From SYIM01 sp964581825 (lineage in GTDB: Bacteria > Pseudomonadota > Gammaproteobacteria > Burkholderiales > Burkholderiaceae_E): a stretch of DNA of 31,600 bases. This document shows, piece after piece, positions 22,301 to 31,300 of the stretch (its first letter is position 1; every line of letters begins with the position of its first letter). A program made the translations under genes and the position numbers. The DNA lies in the NCBI GenBank assembly GCA_964581825.1, contig CAZORB010000036.1:1-31600 (forward strand). The letters run 5' to 3'. Below the pieces are notes generated by a model that worked only from the letters and a program-made list of their open reading frames with translations, made no database searches and was not told the DNA's origin.

Positions 22301-25300
22301 CAATCGGCTATCTCGTACAACGCGTCATCCAACCTCACCCGGCACGTCTTGCCAGAGATCAGCGACCCCTATGACGCGAGGAACGACTACCTCCGCTCAC
22401 TCGATCAGCGCTCAGGGTTTGCAGGAGAGCTGCTGCCGGCGTTTGAGCCCGAGACACTCACGCTCACGCTCACGGCGACAGGCGGCACGTTCACGCTGGC
22501 AGCACCGCCCAACGCGGGTGTCCTGATCAGTGGTGCCACGACACTCGACGAGAGCAGGACCAACGCAGCGCTGGCCACGCAGTCCAAAACCATCACCGGG
22601 TCCACGATCGCGCTCGCGCAATACTTCAAGAACAACGCTGCCGTCATGTACACGGGAACGGGCGGGACGCTCACGGTGCGGCTTGATGCCAAGCCCACCG
22701 CCACGGCTGAGCCGGTCGCGCTGCAAACCATCCTGATGACACAAGCTGGAAGCGGCTATACGGCCGTGCCCACGGTCACGCTGGCCGAACCCGCAGCAAA
22801 TGGCACGCGGGCCACTGCAAGTGCAATTGCAACGGTGGTGTCCGCGAAAATCGCTTCTACTGCCGATGCTGGCGCCGGGTATGCGCTTGGCGACCGGTTT
22901 GTGCTTTCGAATGAAATCGATTCGAATCAGCCGGGTGCAGGCCGGGTTGGCGCGATTGATGACCGTGACGCGGTGCTCAAGGTGGGCTCGCTCCAGTTTG
23001 CAAGCGCTGCGGTGGCAACCGGCGGCGCGGGCAGTGGCTATCAGGTCGGCGACCTGGTCACGGTGACGGCACAGTCAACCACCGGTGCCAACGCCACCAC
23101 ATCCGGCCTGATCGAAGTGCCCCGCACCTATGTGTTGGGCGATGACGGCTGGCTGCAGTTCACGAACTCGCCGTTTGGTACCGGGGTGGCCAGCCGTGGA
23201 TACGTCGGAACTGACGACGGGTCCAGCACGACCAATGCGCGCGCTGATCTGATGTCGCGAAATGAACTCACCGAGTTAACTGATCTTCGCGCGCCGGATA
23301 TTGGCGTTGACGTGGGCCAAAAACGTACGCAGATACTCGCTGGCTGGATTGTTCCGCCCACGAGCGACTCGTACATATTCAGCTTATCGGGCGATGACAG
23401 CGCAAGGCTAAGGATGTTCACGCCCGGGGGCAGCATGATTCCGGCGGCGAACCTGCTGAGCGAACTGGTATCAGCGACGGGCGGGGCGACCAATCGCTCT
23501 GCATCGGTTAATGTCGTTGCAGGCAATCCCTACTATTTCGAGTTGGAGCACCGGGAGTTTCGGGACCCTGCTGAGTATTTCTTTGGATTTCTTACCAAGG
23601 CGCAGGACAACTCTAACTTCGCTCGTGTCCGTGTACAGGTCGGTAGCGGTTCCGAGATTCCGCTGCCGGGGAGCTGGGTTGTACCCGCCGACATTCCTGC
23701 GCAACTGACTGTCACGCTGAGCGCTTCTGGGGGGCGATTCCTTGCATCGAGCGGCGGCGGCATCACGGTTGCTTCCGCGGGCCCAGCCGCGAATCCGCAA
23801 AATGTGATCACCCTGACTGGTTCAATTTTCAACCTGAACCGCTATTTCGCGGAACCGAACCAGATTCGATACGACGGCCCTGTGACACCCATCACCCTGA
23901 CATTGAAAGGTGGGGTCTCCGGCGAGCCCGTTATCAACGCTTCGAAGACAATCTATCCGCAAAAAACCGCCACCTTCAAAGTAACAGGCGTGACGAACAC
24001 CGGTGCTGTGAGCTCGGTTGAGATCGTCAACGGGGGTCGCATCAGCGAGCTGCCTTCGGGGCTTGACAGTGTGGCTACCGTCAAGCAGACCGGCTCAGGA
24101 AGCGGCTTGAAGCTCAACCTCGGAACCGGCATCGGTGACCTGGTGTTGGAGAGTGGCGGCTACTTTGCGAAGATCAACGGGACGTCTCTGAATCTTGCCG
24201 AGCGCACTAACAATCCGACGGTCGCGCCCACCACCGTCGCACGTGCAACGCTTGATTTCGGTATTGGTGCGGTCAATCTGAATAACCCGGGCTCGGGTTA
24301 CAGCAGCGCGCCAGCCGTTACCATCGCAGCCCCCAACGCGAGCGGTGGCACCCCCGCGACGGCCATTGCCCTCACTGAACTTGCGTCCAACCAGCGGATC
24401 GCAGCGCGGCCCAGCACGGGGCAGACCGCGGGCACGGCGATTCGAACGATCACGCTCAACACCGAGCCGCTCCTTACCGACTGGACCAATTCACCCACGG
24501 TGAACGCGCCCACGCGAATTGAGTACTCGGGAGCAGCGCTCAGCATCGCCTCAGACGCCACTGCGGTGGTTCCGATCACCTTCCCGGCCAACGCATTCAC
24601 GGGTAGCGGTTCATTGTCCCTGCGCCTGCCGCTCGAGCGGCGCACCAATCTGGTTGCCGACACAGCTTCCGGTGTGACGGTGAGCCGTGGTTACGGCAAC
24701 CAGCAGACTGAGCGGGGAGAGGTGACTTTCTTCGGTACCGCGGCCGCGCTCTCCACGTATTTCAGCACGCCCGGTCAGGTGGGCTTCAAGGCGCTCGGAA
24801 ACAAAGCGGAATCTATCCTCAACTGGGAACTGTACGATGGCAATAGCCGCATCGTCAGGTTCTCAACTGAGCTGGTACCTGTGGAGCCGGCAAAGGCTGG
24901 CGCACTCGCGCCGTCGCTGTCAGCGCCGTCGCTTGTACAGGCCGTGGATGGCACCGCGGTAGCGGTTCCCATCGACCTGCGGGCGCCTTCACGCCCTGAT
25001 GCTTCGGGTGCACTCGATGTCACGCTGACTGCAACCGCAGGATCGCTGGCATTCGCCGGGCATCCCACGCTGAACCTGCCCGCGACGATCGAGATTGGTA
25101 AAGATCATCTGGATTCGCTGGTTCTTCAGATGTCGCGCGCGGCGGGCGAGGGCAGCGCGATCGGGGGCGCAGAGCAGCTGATTGCGCAGTTTGATCCGGT
25201 TGGACCGCGTAATGCGCTGCAACCCCTCGCCGCGACCAACGTGGTGAGCGGCCTCACCGTTGCACCGCTTGCGCAGACCTTCCAGAACCTGGGCTACTCA

Positions 25301-28300
25301 AGCGCGCCAGCACCCGACGTGACGCAGAGCAATACCAATGTTCTCACTGCGTTTACCAATGCGACGTCGGCCTCGATCAATCGCAATGCCTACATGAGCT
25401 TCACGCTCACGCCCGCTCAGGGCAAGGCGACGCGCCTTGATTCGGTATCGCTCACCACGCGCCAGTACGGCAGCAATCCGGGCGCTGCGTTCGCGGCGAT
25501 CGCCACCAGCGTGGACGGCTTCCAGAATCTGCGCGTCATTTCGCTCGCATCGGCTACGCTGGATGAAACCTGGAAGTTCGCACTTGATGGTCTGGTGATT
25601 GATCAGGCGACCGAAGTACGAATCTATGCCTGGGGCATGACAGCTTCGAACTGGGAAGACCTGCGTTCAAGCGCGGTAGGCGGAAGCGGCCTCACGGTGC
25701 GTGGCGCCGTGTTCAATGATCCGATTCGCACGCTCACGTTGGCGATTGCCGACAGCGGCAACACGCTGCAGGCGCAGGCTAGTGCATCGGTGGGGTTGGC
25801 CGCGCCCGTATCGGGCAGCAGCGTGACGCTCACGGGCGTGATGCGCGACATCAACACCTATCTCGCAGCGGGCAATCTGAAGATGCGGGCAGCGGCTGAT
25901 ACGACGCTGACTGCGTCGATCGGCTCGGGTGGCCTCACGGTGACGCACTCGCCGGTGAGTGTCGAGGCGATTGAATCCACCACTCAATCTCGGTTGACAG
26001 CCTCGCCGGCTCTGACCTTGCCCGACACGCTGGTGGTTCGCAACGGAGGGCTCGTCTTCGATCAGATGCCCTTTGGAACCGGCAATGCCACGCTGCAGCG
26101 TGGCAGCAGCTATTCGCTTCGCAGCGCTGCGGGCCTGCAGATGGAAGCGATGCCGCTTGGTAATGGCGCGTCGGGCACGCAATTTCAACGGGGCTGGCTG
26201 GTTGCACCGGAGACAGCCGACTACACGTTCCGCGTGTCGGGTGATGACCGGGCGGTATTCCGGCTTCGCACTGCGGGGGGCGACGTGCTTCCGTCAACCA
26301 GCTGGGCGGCGAATGAGGCGACGCAGTCTACCGCTGGAAGTGCTGTGACCAGCAAGGTGTATAGCCTGACCGCTGGTACGGCTTACTACTTCGAGCTTGA
26401 ACACTTCGAAGAGCGACAGCAGACCGATCCCGGCATTGTCATCCTCGGGGCGGTGATTGTTCCCCCGACTTATGACGGGACGCAGAGCGCGTCGGTTGAC
26501 GTCAAGGTCGGCAACGCGGCGTATAAACCCATCGACGTGAACTGGCTGATCCCGGGCTCGCTCCCGGCATCAGTCGATGTCACGCTCACGGTACCTGCAG
26601 GCGCATCGCTCGCGGCCAGCACCGATACCGTTGCCGGCGTCACCGTGACCCAGGTTGGGCCCACGGGGGCAGCCAGCCGGGCACTTAAGTTTTCCGGCTC
26701 GCTGCTTGCCCTCAACCGCTACTTCACCACCGCGGGCAAGATCACGGCGACCGGCAATCCGGCCACGCTTGAGGTCGCGATCGCGGGCTCTGCGGCGAAC
26801 AGCGTCACGCTCTCAGGCACTCGCACGATCAACCTGCGGTCCGCCGCGCCATCGTTCAGCGCCGAGCCGCTCGAAAGCAAGGCCATTACCCTGAGCGGAC
26901 AGGCTGCAAGCGCGACCGATGCGCTCGCCGCTGCGCTGTCGGCCGGACGCGTTCTGCTCACACCCGCCATTGATGGCGGCACGACCAGCGACGGCACGCT
27001 CACCATCGGCGCTTCCACGCTGGCTGCCGACGGCCCGGTGCAGTCGGTGACTCTGCCAGCAATTCGGATTGACTCGCTCGCGAGCGCGACGGGCGTTGAC
27101 GCAACGCTCGCCGCACCGGCTCAGGTTCGCCTCGCTGGCAACACTTCGGCAACGCTGTCGCCAATCGTCTTTGCAGCCAACGCCATTGCGAACGCGGGCA
27201 CCGGCACGCTCACGATCGAGCTCACGCTCGAACAGGCTGGCGTAGACGTTGCTGCCGCAACCGAGCGGCTGGTTCTGAACCGCGCAAGCGAGCAGGTGAC
27301 GCTTCGCCGCTGGGACGCAACGTCCAGCAGCTGGATCAGCGACAACGCGCGGGTGGAGGCGCTGACGGTTCGCGCCACAGGAACCGCGACAGCGCTGTCG
27401 TCCTGGCTGGCCACCAGCGGCAAGGTGCAGTTCAAGGGCGGTGCGCCGGTTGATGTCCGGGTGCGCCTGTTCGAGGCGGAGGGCACTGCGGCAACCAGCG
27501 CGCTGACCAGTCTGCTCGCCGATACCCGGATCGACATGCTGGCCTCAACTGCGACGGCACCCGCAACGCCAGCGGTGTTCGCGCTGAACCTGCCAAGCGC
27601 GGTGGTGGCTGACACGTCTGCGAATGGTGCGATTCGCTTCAATACCGTTGCGCTTGCCGGTGGCGCTTACGTGGAGCGCTGGACAGGCGTTTCCGGGACG
27701 GCGGTTGCCGATATGCTGTCGAAGCTTGGCACCACGCCTAACGATACCTTCTGGGTGAGCCGGCTCGAGACCACCGACACCAACATCGGTAACTATGGCC
27801 TGCGCGTCCGCGGGTATATCGTGGCGCCCGTCACCGGCGACTATCAGTTCGCGATCGCCTCGGATGACCATTCATCGCTGCGACTCAGCACTGACGACAC
27901 CGCCGCCAATCTGCGCGAGATCGCCTTCCTGCAGGGCGTGAGCGCGAGCTACACCAGTAATGCCAGCCAGACCTCAGCCAAAATCCGTCTGGAGGCCGGG
28001 CGTGCTTACTACTACGAAGCACTTCTGAAAGAGGCGTCGGGCCAGGACTTCGTCAAGGTTCGCTGGACACTGCCTGGCGGTCAGGTACAGGATCCGATCC
28101 CGATGTCGGCCCTGCAGCCCTTTGTGCTGCAGTCGCCAACCACCGAATACACGGTACGCATCAGCGCTGACCGGGGCGTGCTCGCTGCGGCGAGCGCAAC
28201 CGGGCTTACTGTTTCAACGGCCAACGGTCAGGTCACGATCGTTGGTACCGCGGACAAGATCAACGCCTATCTGCGTTCGGCCAATGGTCTCAGCTATCAG

Positions 28301-31300
28301 GGTTCGGGTGGCGCGCTCGATATCACCGTTACCCAGGGTAACTCCACCACGTCCGCGCGGGTCTCGGTGCTTGCAAATAGCATCACCGAGGCGCCGACGA
28401 TCGACGCTGCCGCGTTGATCGGCACGGCACAGAGTGGCTCCAGTGCACCGATTGATCTNNNNNNNNNNNNNNNNNNNNNNNNNNNNNNNNNNNNNNNNNN
28501 NNNNNNNNNNNNNNNNNNNNNNNNNNNNNNNNNNNNNNNNNNNNNNNNNNNNNNNNNNGCGCAGGTACTCGTCGAACTCGCTGATGCGGGCGGCCGCAGT
28601 GTGTCGCAGGCGCTGCTGGTTCGGGTGCAGCCGGTGGTTCGCGGGGATTTCTCTGGCGCACTGACAGTGCCAGACCCAGTCGATCTCTCCAGCCTGACGA
28701 TCGACCAGAACGGCTCGCTGCTGAAGCTTCCCGCCAACTGGCTGTCGGGCCTAAGCCATGCGGTCAGCGTGTCGCTCGAAGTGCTGCCGCCTCAGAACGT
28801 CGATACCGATTCAGACAGCTTCGCGGAGGGCCGTCTGCAGCTTGAACAGTCGGTAAACGGTGTCAGCGTGAGCGGCTCCGCAAGCCGCCTGATTACGCTG
28901 CAGGGTGAGCCTGCGCAGATCCGGAGCGCACTCGCCGATACCGGCATTCGCGTGCGGATGCCTGTGCTCAACAACGAGCCCCTGAAATCAGGCTCGCTTA
29001 AGTTCACGATTACTGATCCAACCGGGCAGGTCAACTCGCAGACGATCACCAGCGCACTGCTGTTCGACCCAGCGGGCCCGGTGGGTAGACAAACTGCGCC
29101 CCGACTCACGTTGCCCGCCTCCACGACCTTCGTGGGCAATGCCGCGACACCGCTCAAGCTGGGCACTGACCGGATCACGTATAGCGGTTCGAAGCAGCTG
29201 GAACTGACGTTGGATGTGGCTGGACCGCTGCTTCAAACCGGCGGCGCCGCTCCCACCTTTGGCGGCACGGCAGCTCGCCTTGCTCAGTACGACCCTGCCG
29301 GAACCGGGGCTACCAACCCCAATGCACTCAATCCCCTCAATGCCGTCAACGTAGCTACTGGGCTCACCGCGTCGCCCCTGACCCAGACCTGGAGAAACTT
29401 GGGCTTTACCAGCCCACCCGCAGCCAATGCCAGCCCCCTGAACAACGCAGCCGGCGACCGCCTGGTCGCGTTCGTAAGCGCGATCGGCAGCACACCGAAC
29501 CGCGATGCGTACATGAGCTTCCAGCTCACGCCCGCCGAGAACAAGGGCATGCGGATTGACCAGGTCACCCTGAGCACCACGCATTACACGCGCACCACAG
29601 GGATTGGCGCGACCCGCGCGGCAATTGCCACCAGCGTGGATGGATTCCAGAGCCTGAGAACCATTACGCTCGACACCAGGGCAGGCATGACCAATGAAAC
29701 CTGGCGCTTCGACCTCGGCGGTCTGGTGTCAAGCGACCCGGTTGAGTTCCGGATTTATGCCTGGGGCATGACGGAATCCAATTGGGAAGATTTACGTCAC
29801 CACCCCAATTCTGCCGAGAGCGGACTCAACGTACGCGGCGCGGTGTTCGACACCACGGAGGCGGTGCTGACCGGCACCGCTGCCAACGGCGTCACGCTGC
29901 AGGCCCAGGGTAATGATCGAACCCAGCTGCGCGCAACCGGCAGCGCCGATGCGCTTGATGCCTGGATCAATGGCGGCGGTGTCACAGTCACCAGTTCAGG
30001 CGCTGCGACGCTCAAGATGAGCGTGCGCGAAGTGGGCGGCGTATTGTTGGCCGAGAGCACCACCGCGCTCCAGGTGGCGCAGCCTGGCGCGGGTACGTCG
30101 TTCGTTCAGATCGACGGCTTTGCTACGGGGCTCTCTGCCAAGCCTGGTGTGGCCACGCCGCTGGTGTTGCCTGCGTCAGTAGGCAGCTCAAGTCTTAGCA
30201 CGGGCACCGAGCTCGCAACGCGCACCCATCAGCTGCGCGTACAGGTCAGCGCCGGGTCGCTCACCGCAAGCAATGTCACCGGTATCACGGTGGTAAGCGG
30301 CAACAACACCAGCGACCTGGTGGTATCGGGTCAGCCGCAGGCGCTCTATACCTGGCTGCGAACCGTCACTGCAACGTCGCTTCGCTACACCTCACCCGAC
30401 GCTACCTCCACCACACCGCGCGAACTTCGCCTGACGCTCACCGAACCGCAGAGTGGTGCGTCAGCGAGCTTTGTCGCCACGATTTCGTTCCCCAAACCGG
30501 AACCCACCAAAGACATACAGGACGCGCCGCGTGTCGCGCTGCCCGCCACGGTGACGGTCGCTGCCGACGCCACGCTGAACCTGGGATCCTCGCCAATCGG
30601 ACTTCCTGTTTCGGGTACAGGCGAGCTAACCGTCACGATCGAAATCCCAAGCGGCAGCGCTGGCGCACTCAAGGCCACCTTACCCACCGGGCTCTCGCTG
30701 GTGGCGTCGGGCGATACGGCAACCGATGCGCGTCGACTGGTGGTGCGCGGTGAAGCGGCAGTGCTCGCCCGCTTCATGGGCAAGCCTGGTGCGCTTCGTT
30801 GGGAGGCGCCTGCCGGGGCAACGCTGCCGGCGTCGATCACCGTGGTCGCGCGGAGCGCCTCAGTGCTGGGTTCAACCCCAGCCATCGAGGCATCTGCGAC
30901 GGCGTCGCTGGCCGCGGCCTCAAGCAGTTCTAATACGACGACAACGTCGGTTGCGACGCGCTGGCCAGGGGCTGCGCCGCTGCTCATCGACGGCGACCTG
31001 ACCGTCGATGACGCGCTTCTGAATGCATGGCGCGATACCAGCGCCACCACGATGCGGATTGCTGCCACGGGCACGATTACGGTGAAGACGGTCACCACAG
31101 CGCTCGCGTCGCTGCAATTGGATGCGGGCGATGACATCGTGATCGAACGCGACCTGCCCGATGGTCTCGCGCTCGCGCTTCGCGCGGGCGGCGATGTGGT
31201 CATCGATGCGCGCGACGCCAACAGTGCCGCCGTGCCGCTGTCGCTAGGTACGGGTGCGCTCTCAGTGATCGCGCAAGGCGCGATTACCGGCGCCTCGGCA

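Larger units (their letters stand above)
16617..30916 (+). repeat. Chain of about 20 Ig/cadherin-like carrier modules
   Basis: Each module ends in a G-[ST]-x3-[LI]-[ND]-x-[YWF]-[LF] motif followed about 8 residues later by a [YF]-T type strand. Clear copies start at 16821, 17208, 17595, 18768, 19632, 20567, 20972, 21323, 21635, 22595, 23816, 24731, 25832, 26693, 27377, 28241, 28901, 29936, 30326 and 30746, with a degenerate one at 26894. Examples are SGTASALNTFL, SGSASALNAYL, TGSIFNLNRYF and VGTADKINAYL. The first three are exactly 387 nt apart (129 residues), the unadorned unit; longer gaps carry inserted domains. Many modules begin with an LPAS or LPAT-like strand. The pattern resembles the cadherin-like tandem modules of large secreted bacterial proteins; the exact family is not named. 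Confidence 0.7.

Noticed and set aside
22457..22474. Three perfect copies of the hexamer CTCACG as a variable microsatellite
   Set aside because: Leu-Thr codes are abundant throughout this protein and three copies are too few to suggest a slippage locus.
4048..28648. Three Arg-Gly-Asp tripeptides (4048, 14202, 28640) as integrin-type adhesion motifs
   Set aside because: About three to four would be expected by chance in a protein of this length and composition, and they are in unrelated contexts.
16617..30916. CRISPR array or DNA-level tandem repeats
   Set aside because: The periodicity is at the protein level with strongly diverged DNA; there are no short identical direct repeats with spacers.
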